Source of the DNA: a bacterium
GTDB lineage: Bacteria; Patescibacteriota; Gracilibacteria; UBA4473
Length of the DNA stretch: 64,000 nucleotides
NCBI GenBank assembly: GCA_009995455.1
Contig: JAACPJ010000003.1
Coordinates: 124,001-188,000, forward strand
Direction: 5' to 3'
The stretch's first letter is position 1. The number at the start of each line of letters is the position of its first letter. Positions 48,185-57,944 of this stretch are shown here, one piece after another. A program made the position numbers and the translations under genes. The notes below the pieces were generated by a model. The model did not search any database. It was not told the origin of the DNA and saw only the letters and a list, made by a program, of their open reading frames with translations.

Positions 48185-49243
48185 ATGAAAAAACTGGTTA
48201 CAAACTCGGTGCAACATATTGGTAATTCTCCAGGTACTTTGTCTTACTCTGGGGTGCGCCACAGTCAAAAAGTGCAGTTGAGCTACTGGGAAAATTCTCC
48301 TGGTAAATCGCTCGATTTAACGCTTTTAGATAATTCTGAGATTCCAAAAACCAAAGATATAAATCAATGGATTAATGTTCAGGGTTTAAATGATATTGAT
48401 GTACTAAAATCTCTGGGGGATCAATTTGGTATTCATCCGCTTTTTCTAGAAGATATTTTGAATCCTGGTCAACGCCCTAAAGTAGAAACCATTGGGGACT
48501 GCTTACTGGTAAGTTTGCGCGCGCTTTCGTTTGATGAAACGAAACAAATCAGATCTTTCCCGGTAACTTTTGTACTAACGGGGACTGCGTTATTCTCCTT
48601 CTCTGAATTAGAAATTGATGACTGGTTAAACCCAATTCTAAAACGACTCAAAAACCCAAGTGGAGCGCTGCAGCAAAAATCAATCCACTATATTTTATAC
48701 GCTTTAATCGATGTACTGGTTGATCAATATTTTTCGGTGCTAGAAGGACTGGGTGACCAAATTCAATCGATTGATGAAAATATTTTCAAAAACTCTGACA
48801 GCAGTCAATTAGACGCTTTGTATCAACTCAAAAAGCAGCTTTTATATTTCAATAAACAAGCGAGTCCAGTGCCGGAGTTTATTCGTAAAATGCCGAATGA
48901 ATTACCCGAGAAACAATGGAAAGCGGTTAAAATTTATTTTGATGACTTGCTCGATCATAGTATGCAGGTGCAAGACATCACGAAAACATATTTAGAGTCA
49001 ATGAACAATCTGTTCGATTTATATTTTTCATTGGTAAACCTAAAAATGAATCGGACGATTCAAGCCCTAACGGTTATTACGGTCGTGTTTTTGCCTCTGA
49101 CTTTATTGGCCGGAATTTATGGTATGAACTTTACCACCATGCCGGGTCTTTACGATGATTTTGCTTTTTGGTGGATGATTATTGGGATGCTTTGTTTAAG
49201 TATCTTAATTTTATGGTTTTTGAAACGTAAGCAGTGGTTTTAA
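48185..49243 (+). CDS. corA: CorA-family Mg2+/Co2+ transporter
   Basis: HPLFLEDILNPGQRPKVE; MNRTIQALTVITVVFLPLTLLAGIYGMNFTTMPGL with the YGMN signature. Confidence 0.96.
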   Translation: MKKLVTNSVQHIGNSPGTLSYSGVRHSQKVQLSYWENSPGKSLDLTLLDNSEIPKTKDINQWINVQGLNDIDVLKSLGDQFGIHPLFLEDILNPGQRPKVETIGDCLLVSLRALSFDETKQIRSFPVTFVLTGTALFSFSELEIDDWLNPILKRLKNPSGALQQKSIHYILYALIDVLVDQYFSVLEGLGDQIQSIDENIFKNSDSSQLDALYQLKKQLLYFNKQASPVPEFIRKMPNELPEKQWKAVKIYFDDLLDHSMQVQDITKTYLESMNNLFDLYFSLVNLKMNRTIQALTVITVVFLPLTLLAGIYGMNFTTMPGLYDDFAFWWMIIGMLCLSILILWFLKRKQWF

Positions 49244-49318
49244 TTAAAAATATTTGACCTCAAAACACAAATGCAACTGATAGAAAGACATTTGCGCTAA
49301 AAAAATACTAAAATTTAA

Positions 49319-50080
49319 ATGAAAGAAGAAGGGTTAACCGATCGTAAGAGAATATGGGAAGTTGACCTTTTGCGGGCGTTAGCTGTTTTGGGAATGCTTT
49401 ATTTCCATTGGTTTTATTTGCTCGATTTCTGGAATTTAAAAAATACGGCTCTATTTGTTGATGGCTGGGAAATTTTTGGCAACACAATTCGAAACACTTT
49501 TTTTATGGTGGTGGGTGCGGGTTTAGTTTTGTCTTATCAGCACAGTCAATTAAAAGAACAGTCGTATTTAAGTTACGGAATTAGAACCATGAAAAAGGGT
49601 TTTATTCTTTTGGTCATAGGCGGTCTGATTACTTTTTGGAGCACTTTTTTTGCCCCTGACCAGGTGATTCGGTTTGGTGTTTTGTCATTTATTGGTACCG
49701 GTATGATTTTGCTGTGGCCCTTGGTGCCAAAATGGTACGCCTTAGCGGCGGTTACGGGTTTGTTGCTTTGGATAGAAAGTCAGTGGGGAGAAGTATGGAA
49801 CCAGGAATCATTATGGAGTTATATTTTGGGTTTTTATCCGCGTTATTGGCCGAGTTTAGATTACTTTCCCTTAGAACCTTGGTTGGCTTCAATTAGTGGT
49901 GGCGCTTTAATCGCCAGCCTAATATTTGAAAAGGCTGAGCGTCGTTACCCTTTTTTTAATCTGCCAAAATTTTTACAGCCCGTTATTTGGGTCGGGCAAA
50001 AAGCCCTGTGGATTTATTTGCTCCACATTCCGGTATTTGCCGCGCTCATTTGGGCGCTCGATAAAATTGGGGTTTACTAA
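49319..50080 (+). CDS. DUF1624/heparan-alpha-glucosaminide acetyltransferase-like membrane protein
   Basis: RKRIWEVDLLRALAVLGMLYFHWFYLLDFW; IWVGQKALWIYLLHIPVF. Confidence 0.8.
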   Translation: MKEEGLTDRKRIWEVDLLRALAVLGMLYFHWFYLLDFWNLKNTALFVDGWEIFGNTIRNTFFMVVGAGLVLSYQHSQLKEQSYLSYGIRTMKKGFILLVIGGLITFWSTFFAPDQVIRFGVLSFIGTGMILLWPLVPKWYALAAVTGLLLWIESQWGEVWNQESLWSYILGFYPRYWPSLDYFPLEPWLASISGGALIASLIFEKAERRYPFFNLPKFLQPVIWVGQKALWIYLLHIPVFAALIWALDKIGVY

Positions 50081-50081
50081 A

Positions 50082-51200
50082 TTATTTTGAATCGATTTTC
50101 ACTTTAGTGGCTTTAGAACCAGTGCTTTCACTCAGCCATTTTTCTTCTAGTTTTTTTATGAATCCGTTATCGCGTAATTCCATAATGTTTTTATCAATAC
50201 TACGAATAATACGCCAATCAACGCCATAACTAATAGCAATTCCATACAGTTCCTCTGAAAGCCGACCGGGCCGGATTGCCACTGAAATGCCGTCATCATG
50301 CGCCCGAGATTTAATATCTAAAAGCAGTGGCTGTTCACCAACAATGGCGTCAATTTCTCGGTTTTTAAGCGCTTCATATAATTCGTCTATACTGGCGGCA
50401 GCAAAGAGTTGTTTAAACTCATCCGCCCGTGGCGTCAGTCTAATATCGGCTGAACTTTCACTAATTAATCCCATGCGAACTTCAGAGTAATCGGTGTTTT
50501 CTTTAAACAACGCGTTTTCTTTTTTAAGGTCGTATCTTTCTATTACTTGGGCCGTTATAATACTCGAAAATAGCAGCGTTATTACCCAAAGCGGCCACAC
50601 TAAAATTCGAGAGGCGTGCCCCTGTACACTCCAGGGTTTTTTAAAGGCATGCCATAATCCATCCATAATTCCTGGCCAATAATGATGCTCTATTTCATCG
50701 TTATGACCCCTTTCTAGTAGCCAAAAAATGATTCCAAATATGACACAGAAAAACATGTATAAACCAATGGTTTGCAGCAAAATTGGGGAAAGCAGCGTAC
50801 TGAAATAAGTCAGTAAATTTATATCTTCGTCCCGGACTAAAACGTTAATTCCACTGAGTAAATAGGGCTGACTAAAAGCCATGTTTTCGCTCCGGCTGCT
50901 TCGAATGCTTACGGTGGCCAAGGCAAAATCTGCTTGGCGATTTCGCACCATATCGAGTACGTTTTGAAAACTCTCTTCTTCAACAAACGAGTAATTGAGT
51001 CCTATTCGTTCGGCGATTTCTTTCCACAATTCAACTTCAAACCCAACGTAGGTTTCGTCATCTACCTTTTCTACCATTCTTGGGAGCGGGCTTACCACCA
51101 CGGTATAATCCCGATTGGGTACGTCTTGCGCCTGCAGGGTTTGCGTATTTGAAAAGCCTAAAAACAAAGTCAGAAAGCCAAAAAATATATGTTTCATCAA
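50082..51200 (-). CDS. Ionotropic glutamate receptor-like channel (SBP half - TM - pore - TM - SBP half)
   Basis: S1 YVGFEVELWKEIAERIGL...ADFALATVSIRSSRSENMAFSQPYLLSG; TM LLQTIGLYMFFCVIFGIIFWLLERG; pore-like GLWHAFKKPWSVQG; TM LVWPLWVITLLFSSIITAQVI; S2 SIDELYEALKNREIDAIVGEQPLLLDI...LRDNGFIKKLEEKWL. Confidence 0.8.
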   Translation of the reverse strand: MMKHIFFGFLTLFLGFSNTQTLQAQDVPNRDYTVVVSPLPRMVEKVDDETYVGFEVELWKEIAERIGLNYSFVEEESFQNVLDMVRNRQADFALATVSIRSSRSENMAFSQPYLLSGINVLVRDEDINLLTYFSTLLSPILLQTIGLYMFFCVIFGIIFWLLERGHNDEIEHHYWPGIMDGLWHAFKKPWSVQGHASRILVWPLWVITLLFSSIITAQVIERYDLKKENALFKENTDYSEVRMGLISESSADIRLTPRADEFKQLFAAASIDELYEALKNREIDAIVGEQPLLLDIKSRAHDDGISVAIRPGRLSEELYGIAISYGVDWRIIRSIDKNIMELRDNGFIKKLEEKWLSESTGSKATKVKIDSK

Positions 51201-51265
51201 GGTTCATCGTATTGACCGTTGGTTTTTGGTAAATATAAATAAGAAGTTAATTAATAAATGATCTA

Positions 51266-51874
51266 ATGCGATATATAGCGACTCTTTCAGTTTCGGTTTT
51301 TTCGGTTTTAGCTTTAACGGCTTGTAATTCGAGTGATGGAGAATCTTCACTAGAATCGGCTTTAAATTCTATCGAGCCGAGTGTTATTGGTGAAAATATC
51401 GTTAATAATGGAACTGTAGCGGTGGAGGCGAACGCGGAGACAAACACGGCAACGGTAAATACGGTGGCCAATACGCAAACCGAAGTTATGGGGGACAATA
51501 AAGTTATTGGGCAAGAAACGCCAGTAGGCGATAATCCAGTTATGAATCCAGCCGGAGAAACGATTTTTAAAACTTCTCAAGTGCTTTTCCCAAAAGGGGG
51601 CGAGCGAATTGAAGTCGGCAAAAGCTATTTAATTCGTTGGGAGAGTGAAGGCATTAAAGCCGTTGATTTAGAATTGCACGAGTTTGGACGCAAAAAATTT
51701 ACCATCGCTGAACGAGTTTTAGCCGCACCGGGTAATTATTCTTGGACCCCGAGCAGACCGCTTTTAGCGGGTGAAGAATATAAACAGTACACCGTGGTAA
51801 TGGTTGATAGTGACACAATGGTTGCGCATGGTAAAAGTGAAAACGCTTTTATGTTACTGCCAGCGTCTGAGTAG
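51266..51874 (+). CDS. Putative lipoprotein with C-terminal Ig-like domain
   Basis: Lipobox LALTAC; QVLFPKGGERIEVGKSYLIRWESEGIKAVDLEL. Confidence 0.65.
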   Translation: MRYIATLSVSVFSVLALTACNSSDGESSLESALNSIEPSVIGENIVNNGTVAVEANAETNTATVNTVANTQTEVMGDNKVIGQETPVGDNPVMNPAGETIFKTSQVLFPKGGERIEVGKSYLIRWESEGIKAVDLELHEFGRKKFTIAERVLAAPGNYSWTPSRPLLAGEEYKQYTVVMVDSDTMVAHGKSENAFMLLPASE

Positions 51875-51892
51875 TGGTTAGGCATTTAATTA

Positions 51893-51925
51893 AAAGCCTT
51901 GTTGTTAAATAATAACGGGGCTTTT
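51893..51925 (+). terminator. Intrinsic terminator
   Basis: AAAAGCCttgttgttaaataataacgGGGCTTTTT. Confidence 0.6.
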
Positions 51926-51943
51926 TGGTGTTTCTAATGAAAG

Positions 51944-52936
51944 TTATTTTTTCTTTTTTTGGGCGAACTTCTTTTTGATTTTAAGAATTTTAAGGACCAA
52001 TTTTATTTGGCTCAGCAGAACTTTAAATACGAGACTTATTTTTTGAAACAGGCCTAAATGTTTAATTTCAATTTTGGCAGCGTGAGCTTTTATATAGGGG
52101 CTCGGGGCAAACTTATAGCCCAGCCTTTTGGCATAGTCATGGGTGAATCCAGCCCCTAAAAAGAAAATAATAAAAACATAGTAGAGAAACAAAATTACCA
52201 ATAATATTCCTGAACCTGCGCTGGCTCCTCCGTTAGCAAAATACCAAGCCAGTCCAAATTTTCCTAAGCCTAGCATTAAACTGGTGATAAAGCCGCCCAT
52301 CAAGGCCACTTTGAATTTCATGCGGGCATAAGAGATTCCCCAATAGATTAAGGCAAGTAAGAATGAACTCAGCAGCAGCGTGACGGTTTGGTTTATAGCG
52401 GCCGCTAATGAACTGGAAAAAGGAATATTCAGAGCGTCAAATAACCACGTTTGAAACACGCTGAAAAGCAGTGAGGCGACGAGTCCGATAGCGCCCACAA
52501 TAATAACGACGATTCCAAGGAATTTTTTTCCCCAAGCAATGTACCAAGGCGCCGATAGGGAATGGTAATCAAATCCCCAAACTTTACTTAAACCCCATTG
52601 AATTTGACCAAACAATCCCATGACAGCAAAAGCCAGCAAAGCAACCCCAAACAAGGCCGTAAGAAAGCTTTCATTGACGGTTTGGTTTTGGCGTGTTTCA
52701 ACCAAATTTGAAACGGTTTGAGCGGCTTCTGGTCCGAGAACACTTTGAAGCTGTTCTATCACCAGAGAGAACGCGTCATCCGCATATCCCAGCCAGAATA
52801 AACCGTACCATAAGGTTATCAACAGAGCCGGAAGAGCAAACAATCCATAGTATGCGGTGGCAGCAGCCACTTTAGTAATTTCACGCTTACCAAAGCTTTT
52901 TATCGAATCGGTGAGGGCTAATTTCAAGGCTTTCAT
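51944..52936 (-). CDS. YihY/UPF0761-family membrane protein
   Basis: REITKVAAATAYYGLFALPALLITLWY; FLYYVFIIFFLGAGFTHDYAKRLG. Confidence 0.9.
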   Translation of the reverse strand: MKALKLALTDSIKSFGKREITKVAAATAYYGLFALPALLITLWYGLFWLGYADDAFSLVIEQLQSVLGPEAAQTVSNLVETRQNQTVNESFLTALFGVALLAFAVMGLFGQIQWGLSKVWGFDYHSLSAPWYIAWGKKFLGIVVIIVGAIGLVASLLFSVFQTWLFDALNIPFSSSLAAAINQTVTLLLSSFLLALIYWGISYARMKFKVALMGGFITSLMLGLGKFGLAWYFANGGASAGSGILLVILFLYYVFIIFFLGAGFTHDYAKRLGYKFAPSPYIKAHAAKIEIKHLGLFQKISLVFKVLLSQIKLVLKILKIKKKFAQKKKK

Positions 52937-53907
52937 TTGGTGTTTTTATTTATTAAATAGGGCCAAGACGTAATCATTAATACGCCTATTGGAGCGGCGA
53001 CTATCAAGCCCCAGAAACCAAAAATAGCGCCGAGAAAAATTTGAAGTGTGAGCGTAAAGGCCGGTGGTAGAGAGACAGATTCTTGGTTAATAAGCGGTAG
53101 TAAAACATAGCTTTCGAGGGTTTGAATCAGTACAAATAATCCCAAAACCCACCAAACTTCATTCCCCCCTGAAAATAAAGCGATTGAGGCAGCTGGAATT
53201 AAAGCCATCAGCGGGCCAATATTGGGGATGAAAGAAAACAATCCCGCCAGTAAACCAAGTGTTAGCGCGAATTCAATGCCAATGACCGTGAGTCCTAACC
53301 AAGTAGCGAGACTGATAATGAGCATAGCGGCCAGTTTCCCTTTGAGCCAATTACTCAAGCCTTGATACACTTCCTTCTTCCAATCGTTAAAGACGGTCTC
53401 GTCTTTTACATTTAAAAACGATTTTAAGCCTTTAACGTAAGTCTTGGGTTGGGTGGCAATAAAAATGCCGGATATAAGAGTGAAAAAGAAAATCCCAAAG
53501 GCGCTAAGGGCCTGATTTAAGCTGCTTATGCTTGATAAACTAAAGCTTTCTTGCGCTTTGCCCAGCAGCGCTTGGCTCCATTGATTATTATTTACGTACT
53601 GCATGACTACGTCATAACCTTCGACTAATTTTTCGGTGATACCTCCTAACTGCGAATTAATTACCACGGCCGTAACACTTACAAAAGCGATTAAACTAAG
53701 CGCTAATATGGTAAATATCAAAAGTAAACTTACGTGTTTAGAGAATTTAGTCTTACGACTTAAAAACTCGGCTCCAATTAAAAAACCTATGGCAATTAGC
53801 ACCGCCAAAAACGGAGAAAGCACTAAACCCAGTTTAAAAAATTTTATAAAAAAGAGACTCAAAAGTACGAGCCCAAACGTGATAACCGTAGAAGCTTTAA
53901 GATTCAT
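52933..53907 (-). CDS. AI-2E/PerM family transporter
   Basis: LGLLAGLFSFIPNIGPLMALIPAASIALF; LPLINQESVSLPPAFTLTLQIFLGAIFGFWGLIVAAPI. Confidence 0.92.
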   Translation of the reverse strand: MNLKASTVITFGLVLLSLFFIKFFKLGLVLSPFLAVLIAIGFLIGAEFLSRKTKFSKHVSLLLIFTILALSLIAFVSVTAVVINSQLGGITEKLVEGYDVVMQYVNNNQWSQALLGKAQESFSLSSISSLNQALSAFGIFFFTLISGIFIATQPKTYVKGLKSFLNVKDETVFNDWKKEVYQGLSNWLKGKLAAMLIISLATWLGLTVIGIEFALTLGLLAGLFSFIPNIGPLMALIPAASIALFSGGNEVWWVLGLFVLIQTLESYVLLPLINQESVSLPPAFTLTLQIFLGAIFGFWGLIVAAPIGVLMITSWPYLINKNTK

Positions 53908-54099
53908 ATAATAGTTTTAACATATTTTTTTCTTTCTTTTAACCCAATCTAGTTTAAAAAGCCTGTGTTCCGTTGGTAGGCTTTATAATTTACTTTGTCA
54001 TATATAAATGATCAAAACGTTTACCTAAGTTGGAACTCGTTAAAATTTGTGTTTTAATTTTGTTTTCTTATAAAATGCGTTCGTTAATCCTAATATTAA

Positions 54100-54486
54100 A
54101 TGTCTGATAGCCGAAAAATCCTAATTATTGAAGACGATAAACAGTTGTTAGAGTTTTATAACTCTATCAAAGAAACTTTAGACGAGAATGTAGATTGTAC
54201 GATTGCTAGTAATGGAGATGAAGGTGTTTTAGCCTTAAATGAAAGTGTTTTTGACGCTATTATTTTAGACTTAGTAATGCCTGGGACTGATGGATACGCG
54301 GTTTTAGATTATTTGAAAGACTGTGAATTAAATCAAAACACGATGGTAACGGTTCTAACCAACCTTGATACGCAAGAAGATCGAATTAAAACTAAAGCTT
54401 TGGGCGTTCGTAATTACTACGTTAAATCTGATTTAACTAATAGCGGTATTAAAGATATTTTAAACGGAAATGCGCCGTTAGTTTAA
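54100..54486 (+). CDS. Response regulator receiver protein
   Basis: ILIIEDDKQLLEFY; DAIILDLVMPGTDGYAVLDYL; VLTNL; YYVKSDLT. Confidence 0.95.
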   Translation: MSDSRKILIIEDDKQLLEFYNSIKETLDENVDCTIASNGDEGVLALNESVFDAIILDLVMPGTDGYAVLDYLKDCELNQNTMVTVLTNLDTQEDRIKTKALGVRNYYVKSDLTNSGIKDILNGNAPLV

Positions 54487-55886
54487 CCCTTTGAGAGTTT
54501 AATTTTAAAGCAAATTTCATTTAGATTTTGACTCTCTTCCAAAGAAAGATCCGCCTTCATAGCTTCAAGTAAACGTTTGGCACTATATAAACCAAGCCCC
54601 GAACCATCGGGGTTCTTTTTTATACCGGCTGGCAGACGGGCCAGTTTTTCAAACATTTTTTTGCGGTCATCACTTTTAATAATTTCGGCTTGGTTTGAAA
54701 TTCTTAGCCAGAGATTTTTTTTGTCAGCCGTTAATTTAATTTTAATCGGAGCGCTGTTATCGCTGTAAAGCAGGGCGTTATCGATTAATATCACGAGCGC
54801 CTCGTTAAATAACGTAGGATCAATTAGAGCCGCTTTCTTTTTGGCCATATTCGAAGCTTCAATTTCTATGGTTTTGTTTGCGGCCTTTGCCCGAGCGTTA
54901 AAAGTGTTGGTGATGCTTTTGGTGACCACAGGTAAATTAACGGTTTTTAAATCTATTTCTAAGGCTTGCCCTTCAATTTTTGCAACTCTTAATAAATCCG
55001 TAATTAATTGATTCATGCGTACCACCGAATCATGAATGCTTTGAATCGTGCTTTTAATTTTTTCATTTTCAATAATGCCTTTGTCTCCGTCTAACAACGC
55101 TTCTAGGTTCCAACGAATGGCCGACATGGGCGTTCTAAATTGATGTGAAGAAATAGAGATAAAATCAGATTTAATTTCATCGAGTAATTTTTCACGGGTA
55201 ATGTTTTCGAGTTGCAGCACAAAATAAGACGCTTGGCCTTGAGCGTTTTTAACCAAAGACAAATTTAACCGCGCCCAAATAGTTTCACCGCTTTTGGTAA
55301 TCAATCTTTTTTGGGCGTTGTAGGTGCGTATTTCACCGGCCAGCAAAGCTTCGAGTTTTAAGGTTTGGGCGGCTTCTTCTGGGTGAAAAGTATCGGTGAC
55401 ATGGTGGTTGATGAGTTCGGATCTTTTGTAACCTAAAATTTCTAACAAAGACCGATTTAGCTTCGTCCATTTAAATTCTAAATCCACTAGAGCCATGCCA
55501 ATCGCCGCATTGTTAAAGGCTTCTAAGAACTTTGATTCACTTTCGGCTAATGACATTTTGGTGCTTGAAATTAAAGCAGCGGATCTTTTTTGCCATTCGA
55601 TAATCCAGCCCCCAACCACAATAATAACAAGGGTGAGCAATACTCCATTGAGCAAAATAATATAAGCCACGTACTGCCCGTTAATAATAAATTCAAAAAA
55701 TTGATTGATTGTGGCATCTGTGGCGTCTATTCCTGAAGCTTGTGATTCTTGTTGGGCGGCCGTTCGGATGGAGTACCAGCTGGCGTTTTGTGTTTTTACC
55801 AGCCAAAATAAAACGAGGGTAACACTCATTACGATGGTGCTAAAAAGCGATACGTAGGTCCAACATTTTAATGGATTCTTTCTCAT
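54483..55886 (-). CDS. PAS-domain sensor histidine kinase
   Basis: Two TMs; PAS FNNAAIGMALVDLEFKWTKLNRSLLEILGY; H-box ISSHQFRTPMSAIRWNLEALL; N-box EALVILIDNALLYS; DGSGLGLYSAKRLLEAM. Confidence 0.95.
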   Translation of the reverse strand: MRKNPLKCWTYVSLFSTIVMSVTLVLFWLVKTQNASWYSIRTAAQQESQASGIDATDATINQFFEFIINGQYVAYIILLNGVLLTLVIIVVGGWIIEWQKRSAALISSTKMSLAESESKFLEAFNNAAIGMALVDLEFKWTKLNRSLLEILGYKRSELINHHVTDTFHPEEAAQTLKLEALLAGEIRTYNAQKRLITKSGETIWARLNLSLVKNAQGQASYFVLQLENITREKLLDEIKSDFISISSHQFRTPMSAIRWNLEALLDGDKGIIENEKIKSTIQSIHDSVVRMNQLITDLLRVAKIEGQALEIDLKTVNLPVVTKSITNTFNARAKAANKTIEIEASNMAKKKAALIDPTLFNEALVILIDNALLYSDNSAPIKIKLTADKKNLWLRISNQAEIIKSDDRKKMFEKLARLPAGIKKNPDGSGLGLYSAKRLLEAMKADLSLEESQNLNEICFKIKLSKG

Positions 55887-56055
55887 AAGCTGAATTTGTT
55901 TTTTTAAATCTATAACCTGTCAAATTCTATTTTTAAAAGAATCGTGTGGCTTTGTAAATTCAATTGCGAATTATAAGCGGATGGTCTTTATTTTCGCTTT
56001 GAAATAGTTGTGAAAGCCCGTTAAAACGTTATAGCTTCTGGCGTAATAAAATTTT

Positions 56056-57522
56056 ATGAGCAAACAAGATACCGTTATCAAATTCCAAAACACGTCGTAC
56101 ATGTACTACGAAAGTAAAAAAGTCATTTTAGATGACGTCACTTTCAATGTTCGTCGCGGGAACAAAATTACTTTGATGGGCCAAAATGGGGCGGGTAAAA
56201 GTACTATTTTTAAAATGATAACGGGCGATATTAAACCAGATGAAGGTAAGATTCATATTGATTTGGGCGCGAGTATTGCGGTTTCAAAACAAATTATGGA
56301 AAAACAATACATGGAAATGACCGTGCGCGAGTTTTTTGGATCGGTGTTCAAAGAAAAAATTTATGATATTGACCGTAAAATTGCGGAAGTGCTGGAAACC
56401 GTGAACTTCAAAACGCCCTATGAAAAACAAATCAAAGATTTTTCTGGTGGTCAACAAGCGCGTTTGCTTTTGGCTCAGGCCTTGATTCAAAACCCAGATA
56501 TTCTGCTTTTGGATGAACCAACCAATAATTTGGATACCGAGGGGATTAACCATTTGATTTCATTTTTGATGATGTACGAAAAAACCGTGATGGTGATTTC
56601 GCATGACGCTGACTTTTTGAACTTGTTTACAGATGGGGTGATTTACTTAGACGTGCACACACACAAAATTTCACAGCACGTGGGGGATTACTTTGATGTG
56701 GTAGAAGAAATTGAAGCGCTGCGTACCAAAGAAAACCTTAAAAATGCGCGCCTGCAACGTGAGATTCAAAAAAACAAAGATCAAGCCAATGTGTTTGCCA
56801 AAAAAGGGGGGAAACTGCGTTTAGTGGCTAAAAAAATGCGTGAGGCCGCCGAGGAAGCCGAAGAAAATATGGTAGAAGTGCGTAAAGAAGATAAAACGAT
56901 TCGAGAATTTAGAATTCCGGTACAAGATGGGTTAGGAGCGGTTTCGTTGGCGATTGATCATTTAAGCGTTATGATTGACCATAAAGTGGTCGAGAAAAAA
57001 ATTAAACTTGAACTACGCCACGGTGATCACTTGCGTCTAAAAGGGCCGAATGGAATTGGAAAAACCACCTTGCTCGAACGAATCGCTAAAAACCAATGCG
57101 ATGGCATTAAAATTAATCCGCTGATTAAAATTGGTTACTACCGTCAAGATTTCTCAAATTTAGATTTCGATAAAACCAGCGAACAAATTTTGCTAGAGGC
57201 GATTGAAACCTTTGAAGGTGATAGCCTGGAACAACACATGCGTTCGGCCGCCTCTGGGTTTTTGTTCACGCGCCAATTGCTAGAAGCCAAAGTGGGCTCA
57301 CTATCTGAAGGACAAAAAGGTTTGTTGGCTTTCTGCCGACTGCGTTTAATGAAACCAGGCCTCATTATTTTTGATGAACCAACTAATCATATTAACTTCC
57401 GGCATATTCCGGTGATTGCAAAAGCCATGAAAGAATACAAGGGGACGATGATTGTGGTGTCGCATGTCGATGAGTTTGTAAAACAAATCGATATTGATGA
57501 AGTGCTCGATTTAGGGTTGTAG
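56056..57522 (+). CDS. ABC-F family ATP-binding protein
   Basis: Two Walker A (GQNGAGKST, GPNGIGKTT), FSGGQQARLLLAQAL, LLLDEPTNNLD, IIFDEPTNHIN. Confidence 0.95.
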   Translation: MSKQDTVIKFQNTSYMYYESKKVILDDVTFNVRRGNKITLMGQNGAGKSTIFKMITGDIKPDEGKIHIDLGASIAVSKQIMEKQYMEMTVREFFGSVFKEKIYDIDRKIAEVLETVNFKTPYEKQIKDFSGGQQARLLLAQALIQNPDILLLDEPTNNLDTEGINHLISFLMMYEKTVMVISHDADFLNLFTDGVIYLDVHTHKISQHVGDYFDVVEEIEALRTKENLKNARLQREIQKNKDQANVFAKKGGKLRLVAKKMREAAEEAEENMVEVRKEDKTIREFRIPVQDGLGAVSLAIDHLSVMIDHKVVEKKIKLELRHGDHLRLKGPNGIGKTTLLERIAKNQCDGIKINPLIKIGYYRQDFSNLDFDKTSEQILLEAIETFEGDSLEQHMRSAASGFLFTRQLLEAKVGSLSEGQKGLLAFCRLRLMKPGLIIFDEPTNHINFRHIPVIAKAMKEYKGTMIVVSHVDEFVKQIDIDEVLDLGL

Positions 57523-57862
57523 TTTTAAAACACAAATTAGATCCCAGGGTTAACTTTTTTGCCTGTTTTTTGCTTATCAGTTTTGCTGTTTTTTAAGAAT
57601 ATAGAAAAACTTAACATCCACCTTTCTAAATTAGTTATTTGAAACAATTTACTTGAGTTTTCAATCTAAAATGGGACTGCGCTATGTGAATACTTTTCAA
57701 ATTAAAATGTTTGAGTACTATTTTGGTTCATATGTAGGGCGGATTAAGTAACTTATTACTTTAGTATTGCACTTTTGCGTTTGACGAATGGCGGGCAAAT
57801 ATTTTTTTGCAGTTAAAGTTTTATTTAAAGGCTTGGTCAGAACCCTGTGCAAAATGGGCTTG

Positions 57863-57892
57863 TGTCAAACTTATTTATGTCAAACTTATTTG
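57863..57892 (+). repeat. Tandem 15-bp repeat overlapping a -35 box
   Basis: TGTCAAACTTATTTA TGTCAAACTTATTTG: two adjacent copies, 14/15 identical. Confidence 0.7.
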
Positions 57893-57917
57893 ACTTTTTT
57901 ACCTAAATAGTTATAAA
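57890..57917 (+). promoter_or_regulatory. Candidate sigma70 promoter for 57945
   Basis: TTGACT (57890-57895), 16-nt spacer, TATAAA (57912-57917). Confidence 0.6.
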
Positions 57918-57944
57918 ATAAAAACGAAATTAAATTTTTGGCAA

